A DNA stretch of 64,000 bases from Holothuria scabra (Eukaryota; Echinodermata; Holothuroidea; Aspidochirotida; Holothuriidae). The stretch is taken from positions 43,124,879 through 43,188,878 of the forward strand of contig CM074187.1 of assembly GCA_037179385.1 (NCBI GenBank). The letters are read 5' to 3'. Below, one piece after another: positions 49,421 to 61,191 of this stretch (the first letter of the stretch is position 1; each line of letters begins with the position of its first letter). A program made the translations under genes and the position numbers. A model generated the notes under the pieces. The model saw only the letters and a program-made list of their open reading frames with translations. It ran no database searches and had not been told where the DNA came from.

Positions 49421-50620
49421 CTGCAAAAATGGAATTAGCACAAGAGTTGTTTTGACGATACTTACATTAACTGTGACGTAATGAGTGATAGTCCTACACA
49501 TACCAACACATTTTGATTGGAATAATGCACAAAACACTAATGAAATCACTTTCTGTAATTAAACCACAATATAAGTTCCTTCGATATTACCTGCAATACA
49601 GCTAAAGGAAAAATCATGTGTCGTTATTCAGCGCAAATTATTATATACAGTTTTGCACGAAGTATAGCTGTATATGACCCTAACCGGAAAATGATAAGAA
49701 TCACTTGCAATGAATCTGTTTCTCGTTTAAAAGTTGATAACTATGACAATCTTCCGATTAAACTTCCGAGCAAAAATATCTGTGTAGGTTGTTTCATCTG
49801 TGGTAAATACTGAGCGTGTGCATTGCGTCCGTTTGCATATTCCTAGAAAAACGTTTTCATCGAGTTCATGACACCGAAACCTCGTTCTGTGATATTATTT
49901 AGCGGGAAGAGGAGTCATTCCTCGTATCATGGCAACAATTCTCCTGTGAACTGATTATTATTAATTTAATATCAACCAGGCCAGTCGTTAAGGAGCAGAA
50001 TTTGATTAATTTTTGTTAAAAAGGGAACTTTAAACCACAAAATTCAGGTTGGGGGTAAACATTAAAAGTTTATTCGAGGTTTAAGATTCTACATTCCACG
50101 TCCACATGTAGGGCTTTTTTTTAATATGAACGCATTCTAAATTTCCAAAATGTTCTTCACTTTTTTCGTCGCGTCTGAAACTAAGATCTTGTAATTAATT
50201 TTTTTCACACTTCCTTTTTGGCCAGTTAGCTCACTAGACAAAATAATGAAGATTATTATGTGTTTTGATATTTTGTTTGTAAAGACGGTTTCATGGGAGG
50301 AATTCAATCTGAAGTCAACCATTACACTGTCTTAGTCAGCTGGTCAAAAAAGTAGAAAATTTTCACTTGTATAGATTTTAAAAATAAAGGCTCTTAACCA
50401 ACGGTACTGTATAATTTCCATGTTCACATGTATGTATATACACTGACATGAACAGAACAAGTAAACAGCTATCAGATACGGTGAGGAATTATAATCAGAC
50501 ATCGGCATAAGGGCGTGTGCTATGTGTGAATGAGTTTTAGAACAGATTAGGATACAAAAAGAAACTGGAAGAGCAGAACTATAACATTGTCTTAACACAA
50601 AAGTAGAATTACACTAGAAT
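49421..50620. other. Stretch upstream of GPCR exon, no gene seen
   Basis: Expected to hold the 5' intron and perhaps the first exon or promoter of the minus-strand receptor. The one good minus-strand donor nearby (ACTTAC at about 49459) would leave an intron of only about 40 nt and puts a stop in frame, so it is not used. No repeat boundary recognised. Confidence 0.4.
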
Positions 50621-50629
50621 GCAGTATAT

Positions 50630-51069
50630 TATAGGGGGCGATGTGCACTGTTTAACAAGAGTCATCTCACTAGGGAGAAAGCTGAGTCACGTGATGGTTA
50701 CCTCACCATTGATGAGTGTCAGACTGGTCTTGGGTGTCTTAACAATGGCAAAACTCCAGGGTGTGACGGTCTGTCTGTTGAATTCTTGAAACATTTTTGG
50801 CCTATTATAGGCCGGTGTGTCACCGACTCGTTGCATTATGCTTTTGATCATAGTACTTTATCTCATGATCAGGGCCAGGGAGTTATTGCTTTAATTCCAA
50901 AGCCAGATAAAGATCACACTCTTATTAAGAACTACCGCCCCATTTCATTGCTAAATACAGACCATAAGATATGTGCCAAGATTCTTGCCACAAGATTAAA
51001 GCAAGTGATACCCACTTTAAATAGCAACAACCAAACAGGTTTTATAAAAAAAAAATCGTTTCATTGGAG
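50630..51069 (+). pseudogene. L1/Tx1-like LINE ORF2 fragment, N-terminal RT part (left half)
   Basis: Reading from 50642 the frame gives LTIDECQTGLGCLNNGKTPG, CDGLSVEFLKHFW, GVIALIPKPDKD, NYRPISLLNTDHKICAKILA and NQTGFIK, the fingers region of an L1/Tx1-clade reverse transcriptase. A stop at about 50615 and loss of similarity upstream indicate 5' truncation. A slip in the A-run near 51046-51055 shifts the frame just before the hAT-like insertion. The right half resumes at 58057. Confidence 0.85.
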
Positions 51070-51333
51070 CAGGGGTGGCACCAGGATTTCCCCGATAGGG
51101 GGCCAAGCTCCCCGACAGGGGGGCAGCATATCAAGGCCCCGACAAACGCTTTGAATTAGTCCCGGTGTGTGGCGCAACTCAGTAGATTTTGAGGCGCCCT
51201 TAGCGCTCGAAAATTTTGGCTTTCTTTTCTACAAATATCTAAAAATCTTGAGTTTATTTTGAAGACAAAATTTAAAATTTTTGAAAGAAATTTGGATTTT
51301 GTGAGGACAATTTAAAAGTTGGGATGTTTATTG

Positions 51334-52787
51334 CAGTGTCGGAGCTAGAGATTTCGGTCAGAGGGGGCGAAAATGGTCTCCAGGGGCGCTTCAAAGAAGT
51401 AAATACCCTGAGCCTCAGCACCATCGAAGCCAGGGGTTTTCAGACTTTCCATTTGATTTTCCCCACCTGGTAGAATGAGACTTCTTTGTCATTTCTCCTC
51501 ATCAAGTTTTTCTACTAAAACATGTTTAAATTTTAATCCATGGGCCTCTGCAGAAGAAAATTCGGGGGGGGGGAGGGGATTCTCTAAGGGGGGACAGCTC
51601 CGCGCCACCTTGCGTTTGCGCGGAGCGCAAGAAAATTTTGGCCCAAAATGCCTCTCAGATCGCTCGAAATAGCATTTCTAAAGCCTATTTACTGCATATA
51701 AATAGGGGAAAACACTGAGTGAACTGTTAAGGAATGTTGATGTTAAATTTTCTTTTTTTTCTTTATGTTTTCTTCGTATTTTTTCAGTTTTTTTATTTTC
51801 CAATTGAGGGCAAGTTCCCCCTTTGCCCCTACCTGCGGACGCCCATGTTTCTTCCTCCCTTTCACATTCCTAGTTAATAGCACGCAATGTTACAGAGGAA
51901 AAATTTATGGAAATTAATCACCGGTAGGTGTACATTTTTGGCATCTGGAATCAAGATAAGTACACGAAGAAACATTCATTGACGTAATTTACATCATGTG
52001 ACCACTCTGAAATAGCCATTAAGTAAGTACATTGACAGAAGTACCGTATCGAAGACAAAAGGTCTGCTTGGCTCTCTAGATACCGAATTCATAATAAATA
52101 AAAGTAGCCTAAACCTAGCCTTGTTAGATGCAATTTTCTACCTTTTTAGGCCACGAAAGTACAGAAATAAGCATTTTCATGGGAATATCGTGAAGTGTCA
52201 GAAATAACCATTTATCATGAGAATGGTCACTTGAAGAAAAGCAAAATGGGAACTGCTCATTAAAACTCTTAAGCCATTACCACTATTATAACAGTGTTAT
52301 TTTATTTTAACCTGAATGTTCTCTTCAAATGATTTTGAAAAATGTTGTGGAAGCCATTTTGGTATCTTTATAACTCTTTTTATTGTCTATGTTGACAATT
52401 ATCCCCGACAACAAGAGGGCTATTTGCTCTACAATTATTGTTGCGCCCTTTGCATTATCTTTTTTTGGCCGGGAGGGTGAATTTAATGACAGTCTGTGTA
52501 TTTTGTAAGCTTTAATCACACTTGGTGTGGAAGCAATTAATCTAGCGCAGCGACAACATTTATTAGTGCGCATAGAGCATGAACATACGTTTTGGCAAAA
52601 CCTATCCCATTACTACAGAAGACCCTTTTCATCAGAATAAAGGGCAGATAGTACAGTTACTGGTGGCTGTTTGAGCATTTTGCTATCTGGACCTTAAAAC
52701 AACGCTATAAAATTATGTCTTTTGCCAACAATTTTGGTCCGTCGGGAGGCGACCGCCCCCTCTGACCATATGGCAGCTCCGCCACTG
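51334..52787. mobile_element. Nested hAT-like element, CAGTGTCGGAGCT termini, perfect TSD
   Basis: CAGTGTCGGAGCTAG and CAGCTCCGCCACTG are inverted; further in, GGTCAGAGGGGGCG and CGCCCCCTCTGACC also pair. Flanked by GTTTATTG at 51326-51333 and 52788-52795. 1,454 bp; contains the element at 51539-51847. No transposase ORF. Confidence 0.88.
51539..51847. mobile_element. hAT-like element, CATGGGCGTCCGCA family, short copy 3
   Basis: CATGGGCCTCTGCAGAAGAA at the left and CTGCGGACGCCCATG at the right match the terminal repeats of this family. 309 bp with a G-tract and a diverged GC-rich module (GCTCCGCGCCACC, GCGCGGAGCGCAAG). Target duplication not recognisable. Confidence 0.6.
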
Positions 52788-53287
52788 GTTTATTGAAGAA
52801 TCTGTCCTTCATATGGGCAAAATCAAAAACGTTATATAGGCGACAACTGAAAATCTTTTTGGGTTACGCACTTAATCGTAATAGGCTTACGCACTAAGGC
52901 TTCAACACGGCACTAGAAGTTTGCCGAAAAGTTTTTTTTCCTTTATTGATCGAAGATTTGAAAATTAAGAGCTTATTTAATTGGAGAAATTTTGGAATTT
53001 AATGTAAGAAAATTTGGATTTTTCGTACGGTTATAACGAAAAATTTGGGAGCTGCATCATGATATGGCTTTCGAGAGCAAAATAAGGTAGAATGTTGCGG
53101 TGATTAACAGAGTTGGCTTTGGTAATTTATTTTACTCAGTATTCATCGAAATTAGAAAATTTTACCACTTTTAACAACCTGAAGCTTATATAGGAGAAAA
53201 TTTGTAATTTTAGGATAGATTTTTGGGTAATATGAAAGGATCTAATCTTCTCATAAGAAAATTGAAGTAGGGGTGATCTGTAGTTTT

Positions 53288-55530
53288 CAGTGGCGGCGGA
53301 AGCATAAAAATTTAGGGGGGACAATCAGTGAACAAGATGGAATGGTTGGACTCGTGAAACGAACCCTATGTGCGCGTAGCGCACAACACGAGCGCGAAGC
53401 GCGAAGTCCCACTGGCGTGGGTCCAGGGCCCGCTTTGCGTTCACAGTTAGCCTAGGCTATTTCCTGACCGACGCAGAATTTAACGTAGGCCTACGTATAG
53501 CCTAGGCCAAATAATGTCCGAGTTCACCTATCCTAACCTGAGTGTCACAGAACGAGTTATAACACAACAGTATAAGCCTAAGCATGTGACATCAATTACG
53601 CAACATTACATTTGATGAACAAATGTAGTGGAAATAGCCTACTGTAAGTGAATGACTCACCTATGATGAGTGCATAGGCGTACGGGAGCATTTCAGTTTG
53701 GGGGCAGAGGATTCTCTGCCCGAATAATGTAATTCTGCCCGAAAGACTATCTAAGCGGAGCGCCACCATCAGTTGGCGCGGAGCGTCCAGAAAATTTTGA
53801 AAAATCGCAACCCCTCAGACAGCCAGAAATGGCCTTTCCCAGGCTTATAAGCAGAATCAAAGCCGTCGATATTTTGAACTTTCGTTTCCAGTAAAATTTT
53901 CACCAAAAATGAGCAAATCTACAAAAGGTCAGAAAACTCTCAAATGAAATGTACCACTAACCATTGGATGACTACATTAAGCTGTAATCATTGGAAAATG
54001 AGTTTGCTTGCGCGTTCTACAAACTATTTTACGTCACGCAGCATGAGATTATCATCAATATAATTTTGAAAATTGAAAAAAAATCAGAAACCCTCGAAAA
54101 TCCCAAGGCTTCATAATATAATGATATACCGCACCTGGGAATGTATAAAACAATACCTGGTCTTGTATCTTTCGGTGGAAAACTGTATAACGGAATTAAA
54201 AACATGAGTACCGTATGTCTGTGACTCTGTTGCGACTCTTGCCCGAATTCCAGTTCCACTGAATTGATACAACTGTCTATATGACTCGACCCGAACTCCC
54301 AACTATATATAAATGATTTTTCTACTAACGCCGTTTGAGAAAAACCCGGCTTGTCACGTTGCTAGATATTTTTACATGAATTTGTGGGCAGACTTACTTG
54401 CAGATCTGTTCACACGAAATTCGTATGAGTGAGCAAACAAGCTACGCTGATTTGTTTAACATTGCCCGAAATTCGGCTCCACAGCACTGCAGAGTTAAAA
54501 AGTTTCGCACAATTTTAAGGGGATCATTTTGAAAAGGACAAAATCGTCATCTCATTCATATGCTTCTCAAATACCTCTCGACCAAGTACGTTTCATCCTT
54601 CTGGTGACTATTGGTGATTGTCATTTATTGATATGGTGCGTCACAAGATAGCTTTTGATTGATTTGTTCGGGCAAAATTTTGGGGACTGTATACATCCTC
54701 TCTCCCCTTATAATCTGGCAACTAAAAATATCCCAGAACTTGTTTTGCAACTTTTGCCCGTATATTGTGTCATTTCGGGCAAAGGTTTGCGCAAGAATAT
54801 GAAGTGAGGCTGAGAAAAATTGTTTTTTCATAAGTTGTCCGAATGTGTCGCAAATTTTGGTATCTTCTAGAGTTTTCATGAAAATTGTACCGTGACCATG
54901 ATGTTTTTTTATTATTTTTTCGGCCAAGTGTTTGAAGGAATTCGGGCCGCCTAGGAGTTTTCTGTGTAAGTAGCAACAAACCAGGTTTCAAGACTCAAAC
55001 GGCTGTCCGAATTTTTCCAGATCCCTGCCCGAATTTTAGGGAAAACTGGGGGGGGGGGCAGCCTGCCCCCTGCCCCCCCTCGTACTCCAATGGATGAGTG
55101 AATACTGGTCAACTGTTCGTTCACGTGATGGCAATGGCAATGCTTCACTTCCCGCGGAGGGAAAATAATAGTACAGTAAAGGTTCGGTTTCACTGCACAA
55201 GTGATATACTGCATACACCTGGTTTGCGGACCGGGCGAGGTTGCCAGATTCTTGTAATGATTTGTAGCCAAAAACTAGGTCACAGGCATAGAGCATGGTC
55301 GCAGGGGACCGTGACAAGAATCAGCCAAACAATGGCAGAACAGAGGCTAAGTCAATTTCGGCTGTTCTGTTTGGTGGTGGGTTAACTATAGTCTCAACTT
55401 TGAATTGGTGCAAGGCTCCCAAGTTTCTTTTACTTCTTCTCTGATTTTTTGGGGGACGTCCCCTCGCTAAGAAATTTAGGGGGGGGGACGTGTCCCACCG
55501 TCCCCCCCCCCCCCGCTTCCGCCGCCAGTG
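53288..55530. mobile_element. hAT-like element, CAGTGGCGGCGGAAGC family, full-length copy with nested insertion
   Basis: Left CAGTGGCGGCGGAAGC (53288), right GCTTCCGCCGCCAGTG (to 55530); perfect 8-bp duplications GTAGTTTT at 53280-53287 and 55531-55538. Without the inner element 53673-55092 it is about 0.8 kb. The two halves line up with the copy at 46160-47596. Early interior holds GTGCGCGTAGCGCAC and GAGCGCGAAGCGCGAAG. Confidence 0.88.
53673..55092. mobile_element. hAT-like element, CATAGGCGTAC family, copy 2, perfect TSD
   Basis: CATAGGCGTACGGGAGC at the left and CTCGTACTCCAATG at the right are inverted; flanked by GATGAGTG at 53665-53672 and 55093-55100. Interior markers TTTCAGTTTGGGGGCAGA and AATTCTGCCCGAAAG are shared with 4091-6569. 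The related sequence at 46258 shows the same site without insertion. Confidence 0.9.
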
Positions 55531-55619
55531 GTAGTTTTGTTGGGGTTACCTAATATCATCATGCAGATTAAGGCCCTCAGACCATATTGGAGAATTTTCC
55601 GGCGGAAAAGGTTTGGCTT

Positions 55620-56340
55620 CCGGCATATTTTAAGTTAATATTTTAGATATTGACACAGCCGTACGTTTTCAGTTTGGGAATGGGCGGAGTTGTATTTTTT
55701 GTCCGAAAAGTGGAATTCTACCCAAAAGACTATCAAAGTGCAGAGTGCAGAAGTTTTGAAAAATTGAGAACCTCCAGACAGCAGAAAATGGCATTTCCGG
55801 GGCTCGTAACTAAAAACAAAATAGTCATTGTTTAGAGCATTCTTTCACAATAAAATTTTCACTTCATAATACTGCCCCAAAACGAAGAATAATTTGCAAG
55901 CATGATTTTTTCTGTTAAGTAATCTGTTCGACCAAAACACTAAGCCTATATATCTAAGCGGAGCGCCACCGTCCGTTGGCGCGGAGCGTAAAGAAAATTT
56001 TAAAAAAATCTAACCCCTCAGACATTGGGAAATGGCATTTCCCAGACTTGTAGTTGTAACTAGAAATGAAGCAGTCGTTATTTGGAGCTTTCCTTTGAAA
56101 TGAAAGTTTTACTTACACAGAAAAAACCAACTTGCTAAGTGATCAGAAAATCACCAGGTAAAGTTACCACTACAATTAGATGTAATGTTCTCGTCTCTTT
56201 CGGGGATAAACTATACAACGGAATTGAAAACATACAAGTGTTTTTGTCTCTATTAAGAATCTTCGTTGTATTCAATTGCCAGGCCCGCTAAATAGATGAG
56301 ATTTTCTACGTGACTGCCCTAACCCCAGATTATAAATGAT
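55620..56340. repeat. Diverged CATAGGCGTAC-family remnant
   Basis: GCCGTACGTTTTCAGTTTGG, TTGTCCGAAAAGTGGAATTC and a GC-rich module at 55951-55989 (AAGCGGAGCGCCACC, GTTGGCGCGGAGCG) place this stretch in the same family as 4091 and 53673. Clear ends were not found. Confidence 0.5.
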
Positions 56341-56449
56341 TTTACTTCCAACGTATTTGAAACTATGTCATTTAGAAGATATCATTTGATGTCATTTGGA
56401 AGATGTCATATGGAAGATGTCATTTGAAGATGCATCGTGACGTGACGTG

Positions 56450-57470
56450 ATTATTGTTTACTCTCTGGTGATGTATAATTTTTGGCTACTATGTGTGCAT
56501 TCTTAACACCTTTGGAAGACGTGGTTATTCGAGACATCATGCAAGCAGTCATTTGGCCATTTTGGACATTTGGACCGGTGTTGGTGAGGATTTTGTTGAA
56601 ATCCGTGGCATTCAACCAGATTCAGTTCTAGTCCTCATATCCTAATGAGGCCTAAGCTAGTGTAACGTTAGTGATCGGTTCCAACTCTGTAGCCAAGTGA
56701 GCTTTTTATTCCCAGGGCTGTTCCACGTCACTGACCCTCGAAAATGAATACAGGCACTATCCGCCGATCGCAAACAAAAGAAACGATGGAAATTGTTACC
56801 ACGGTAATACAGAAAGTTCTATCTAGCCCTGATTTCGAACAGAAGCTGCAGGCATGCCTCGACCGAGCCTTGGAAAAGAAAATGGATGACTTTCTTCGAA
56901 GAATCGATCTAAACTCTGGTCAAATACACGACATTGGGGTGGCAATGGAGGCTTCTTCAAACGAGAGGGAAAAAAATCCAGGAAAAGATTGCCCCCTTGG
57001 AGGAGAGGTGTGATCGGGCTCTTAAAGAACTCAACCAGCAGGGGCAGTATTCGCGCAGAAATTGCTTACATATATTCGGAATAGAAGAAAAAACAAACGA
57101 GAACACCGATGAAATAGTAAGAGCATCCTCCATCTGGAATAACCTCCCTAATGAAGTCCAACTCTGTAAATCAATTTCTAGTTTTAAAAGTAAGTATTGC
57201 AAGCACTGCATTGAAAAGTATTGATTACCGAAGTACTTCATATATCATTCACCATTCTTATGTTTACTGTATATCGTTTAGGTTAATGTTCATATTTTCC
57301 TCTTTGTACTTCTCACAGGGAGTGCTCTGTCCCATAAGCCTACCAAGGTTTTTTTTTAGAGTACTTCCTTTCGTAACTTGCAAAACGTAATTTGTTACAA
57401 CACTGTACATATGTAAACATTGTGATTATTGGTCGTTACGATGAAACAAATAAATGAAATGAAATGAATT
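56450..57470 (+). mobile_element. Internally deleted LINE: ORF1 start joined to ORF2 tail and 3' end
   Basis: An ATG at 56744 opens a LINE ORF1-like product: a coiled-coil-rich start (TVIQKVLSSPDFEQKLQACL), then after a slip in an A-run near 56974, EKIAPLEERCDRALKELNQQ and QYSRRNCLHIFGI. The latter is the usual entry to the ORF1 RNA-binding domain. At about 57120 the same frame passes into SSIWNNLPNEV and SFKSKYCKHCIEKY stop, a typical C-terminus of a CR1/Jockey-type ORF2. A 3' region ends in AAATAAATGAAATGAAATG. The RT and endonuclease are entirely missing, so it would depend on another LINE to move. Confidence 0.7.
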
Positions 57471-57501
57471 GTCACTTTACAAGGTGGTTTCAAATGAATT
57501 T

Positions 57502-58000
57502 TAGGACTCCCCGACGAAATTTGATTTTCTCAACAACAAGAGGAGGGCAGCCTTCTCCGACGAGGGCATGACCTTGCGGATTGGAGATGGGATGGGGGAT
57601 AGCTAAGCTAGAGAGAAGTGATTAAAACAAATTCGCAATGCATTGAAATAGCTTTACAAAAGAAAAAATAGTTCATAAAAAAGGTTCATGATCATCAATC
57701 AAGTAACTTCAGTCCTTTATGTTCATTTTTAAGTCTCTCCGTAGGAAACTGCCGTCCTTCCCCGACGGGAGAGGAGATAGGACAAGGTACATGGAATGAG
57801 GTATAAAGGAGCTAAGGAGAAGTGATTCGAAATCAATTTTGATATGTATTAAAAAAGCATTCCAAAACAAAAAACATGTTCAAGATCACCCATCCAGCAA
57901 CTTCGGTCTTTGTAGGGTTTTTTTTTATTAATTTTTCATACTTTTAGGTTCCCCGACGAAACCGCCTACCTTCCCCGACGATGGGGGGGGGGGCAGTACT
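57502..58000. repeat. ~220-bp tandem units at the right end of the 51070-58056 element
   Basis: Units begin TTAGGACTCCCCGACGAAAT (57502), TTAAGTCTCTCCGTAGGAAA (about 57729) and TTAGGTTCCCCGACGAAACC (about 57945). Each of the first two also has AGAAGTGATT and CAAGTAACTTC/CAGCAACTTC-like blocks. Repeats near the end of hAT elements often bind transposase; that role is inferred. Confidence 0.65.
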
Positions 58001-58056
58001 CCCCGGCGGGGCAATGGCCCCGTCCCCTACCCCCAACCTTGCTGGCGTCACCCCTG

Positions 58057-60285
58057 CATTGGAGAAAATATTCGTTGTGTTTTAGACACTATACAATATT
58101 GTAATTCCAACTCAGTGTCAGGTCTGTTGATATTTGTAGATTTTGAGAAGGCATTTGACATGTTAAACTGGGATTTTATTTACTATTGCCTGAACTTCTT
58201 TCGCTTTAATTCTGGTTTCATTCAATGGGCTGCTTGTGTTTACAATAAATGGTCACTCTTCAACGTTTTTTTAATATTGTAGGGGAGTGAGACAGGGCTG
58301 TCCGTTAAACCCTACCTCTTTATAATATGTGCAGAGGTGATGCACTTAATGTTACAGAACAACTCATTGATCAGGGGTATAAGTATTGGAGATTGTGAAA
58401 TCAAATTGCTGCAGTAGGCAGACGGTACCACTTTTTCTTGGATGGGAGTTGTGTTTCTGTGTGTAAAACTTTAAAAGTATTTAAAACTTATGAAACGCTA
58501 TCAGAATTAAAAATTAATTACGATAAAACCATTATTTTTCCAGTAGGACCACTGATTCATACTACACCAAACTTTATGCTAGGACTTCCCTTCACATGGT
58601 CTGATGGACCAGTCACCTCATTGGGTATTACTTTTTGTAATGACGGGGACAGCCTATTTCGTCTAAACTATGTGAAGAAACTCTCCCCTTTAAAATCTAC
58701 AGTTCGTATTTGGTCCTACCGGGATTTGGCCCCAGTAGGCAAAATTACCTTGGTAAAGACTTTTGCAATATCCCAATTGGTATTTTTTCAAGTTCTTCCA
58801 GACCCACCGTCTCAATTTGTCACTGAACTTGAATCGATCCTGTCAGATTTTATTTGGTCTGGAAAATCCGATAAAATCAAACGAAGTACTATTATTAGGT
58901 CTAATACAATTGACCAAGGAAGGTTGAATTCTGTTCATATCCCCAGTTTTATTGATGGTATCGAATGCACCTGAGTGAAAAGGTACTGTGATAACAGAAA
59001 AACCTACTGGAAAGTGTTCTTCGATCTAGTCTTAAAAAGTTTGCCGGAAAAGATTTATTTCAATGTAATTTTAAGGACACAGATATGATTACTGAAAACA
59101 AATTTGTTAGTTATGTCGATAGTGTCAATGTTTGTCATGCCTGGTCGCATAGTAACTTCAAAGAGCCTATAAGTAATCTATGGAATCAAATTATCTGGAA
59201 TTACACCAATATTAAGATTAACGGTAAACTATGTTTTTATAAAGAGTGGTATGACAAAGGAATATTTCAAGTAAAAGATCTTTGTTTGGGAAAACAACAC
59301 CTTCCACCCCTTCAGGTCTTTCTTAAACAAGTTTTATTTGACTTACTGTCCGTTCAACCTGTATTTTGGAATTATTTCGGCAATTCCAGCTAACTGAAAA
59401 ATGGTATCACAAGAGGCTGGAATATGTAATGAGGATGAGTGTTTGTATCAAATGTTGCATCAAACCCCTCTCCTCTCACGCATTTGCTATAAACGCTTGT
59501 TGAGAAAAGTTGCCACCCGTCTTTCAGCTCAAACTAAGTGGAACTCCGTCTTTAATTATACTGAAGATGAATGGAGATTCATCTATTCTTCCCCTTTCAG
59601 TTCACTCAGAAGGAACAAGTAAAGCTGCAGTTTTCCAGTTACGTTTTTTACATCGAATTCTCGAAACTAACAACTTATAATTAAAAATGAGAAAAATAGA
59701 CAATACACTCTGTAACTTTTGTGGCACAGAGAATGAAACAATTGAACATTTTTTGGGCACTGCAATGTTATTTCTAGTTTTATATTGGATGTGGAACTCA
59801 CACTGCTCGGGAAGCATTTTTTTCTCAAAAGAAGATATTTTCTTTGGTTTTAGACTGCTCCAAACTCACCCTTAAAATTTTTAATCTACCGCTTACAGCA
59901 TTTTATTTCCCAGGCAAAGTTAAGCAATGAGGCACCAAATTTGACCAAGTTTCTTCATAGCTTTAAATTTAAATTGCAAGTGGAAAAACTATTTCAGGGA
60001 AGATCAATAACAAAAAGGTTTATTCCTTATGCAAAGTTACAGTCCGTTTTTAATACAAGTGCCTTTTTGAGAGAATAGGATGTTATTAAATTCAAGTTTG
60101 AGCTTCAACGATTGGTCTCATATTCAATTGTACCTTGATTTGTCTAGAAAAGCGTACGGTATTGATTTTATGTTTTTTTTTGTTTTTTTTTTATGGAAAA
60201 TTTATGTTTATAAGAGTTCTGCTACTATTTCTATATGTATTGTTTGTAAAAAAAAAGAGAGAAATTCCATAACGCGATAGCCAGT
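58057..60285 (+). pseudogene. L1/Tx1-like LINE ORF2, right half, inactivated
   Basis: Continues the LINE after the hAT-like insertion: GLLIFVDFEKAFDMLNWDFI (RT motif A region at 58142-58159), GVRQGCPLNP, then a damaged catalytic box where the Tyr of YADD is a TAG stop and the second Asp is Gly (about 58413-58424). From 58438 it reads ELKINYDKT, VGKITLVKTFAISQLVFF and SDFIWSGKSDKIKRSTIIR, typical of the post-RT region, with later fragments at 59085-59393, 59401-59622 and 59687-59875 in shifting frames. Multiple stops and frameshifts show a dead copy. It ends near 60285 before CCCTAA-like and AATAC repeats. Confidence 0.85.
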
Positions 60286-61191
60286 AATCCCTAACCTAAT
60301 CCCTAACCCGAACAAAGAATACAATCAATACAATACAATGCTACAGCCAATCAAGAAAAACCTTGTTAAACAGTGCTAATCAACTCGGCTATAGAGGCTG
60401 GAAAATTAATCTCATTCATGCAACCTCCATTTTTAAATCTTGGTAGAGAAGCAAATTTAATTAAGTAGGTTGCTTAGTAATGTTGGATGTTCTTGTACAA
60501 CTCACTTTACCCTTTTTGAGTGTTCTTTAAAAACTCAAATGTTTATATGAAATTGAAACACTTTTACTCCTTTCTTGCATTTTGTTTTTCTTTGAGGACG
60601 TGCATTAATCAGAAGGCACGTAGCGAATGGGTGTTTGGGTTGAATTCACTTTCCCCACGAAGAAGGTGAAAGACAATACAATGGCAGATGTTGCAGAAAG
60701 TCACCATTGTAAATTTCATTAAGCCTTAAACAAGCACTTCACCATTTTGCATCCAGAGATCTAACGATCATTTCACCTTCCGTTGGACCCCTCAAGTTAC
60801 ACACATATTTATCAGTCTATATAAACTCCTCTCATTTCACAATTACGGTGGCGAGCTACCAGTGAGCAAAGACTAGTCACCCTTAAACGGAAAGATGGTT
60901 ACGTCAACGTTGCGACAATATGTGATAGCAAAATAAAAAAAAATAAAAACAAGGATTTAGAATAAAAGGAACAACAGGGTGGTTATGTGAACAGTAGAAG
61001 AATTTATTGCGTTATCTTTTATTTGAGTCGAAGTAGCAAGCGCCAACATTTCATTTCTAGGGTGATTGATGCCCTGCGATATGAGAGTTGGACATGTTTG
61101 AATTTGATTTTTTTTCAAGTTTTGTATCACATAGTTTTAAATTTTAAAACTTATATACATTTCACGGTAAACGTTTAAGTCGTGTTATATA
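60286..61191. other. LINE 3' flank, no gene seen
   Basis: Begins with AATCCCTAACCTAATCCCTAAC and a short AATAC repeat at the LINE tail, then ordinary AT-rich sequence with no recognised gene or element. Confidence 0.4.

Larger units (their letters stand above)
51070..58056. mobile_element. 6,987-bp hAT-like insertion splitting a LINE, perfect TSD
   Basis: Ends CAGGGGTGGCACCAG and CTGGCGTCACCCCTG are inverted repeats, flanked by CATTGGAG at 51062-51069 and 58057-58064. Removing the element and one octamer brings the two LINE halves together as ...TTCATTGGAGAAAATATTCG, encoding the expected RT segment FIGENIR. CCCCGA-type motifs cluster near both ends. It carries several later insertions (51334-52787, 53288-55530, 56450-57470) and no recognisable hAT transposase, so it appears non-autonomous. 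Confidence 0.88.

Noticed and set aside
49421..49421. GTG start of the receptor ORF
   Set aside because: The GTG overlaps the AG of a good splice acceptor and is not a normal start in an animal gene.
55098..55385. ORF shared with 46268-46480 (starts MNTGQLFVHVMAM)
   Set aside because: Sits in two copies of the CAGTGGCGGCGGAAGC hAT-like repeat and has no protein family features; likely incidental.
51070..58056. Search for an autonomous hAT transposase
   Set aside because: No ORF in this interval shows a BED zinc finger or hAT dimerisation domain; the element is treated as non-autonomous.
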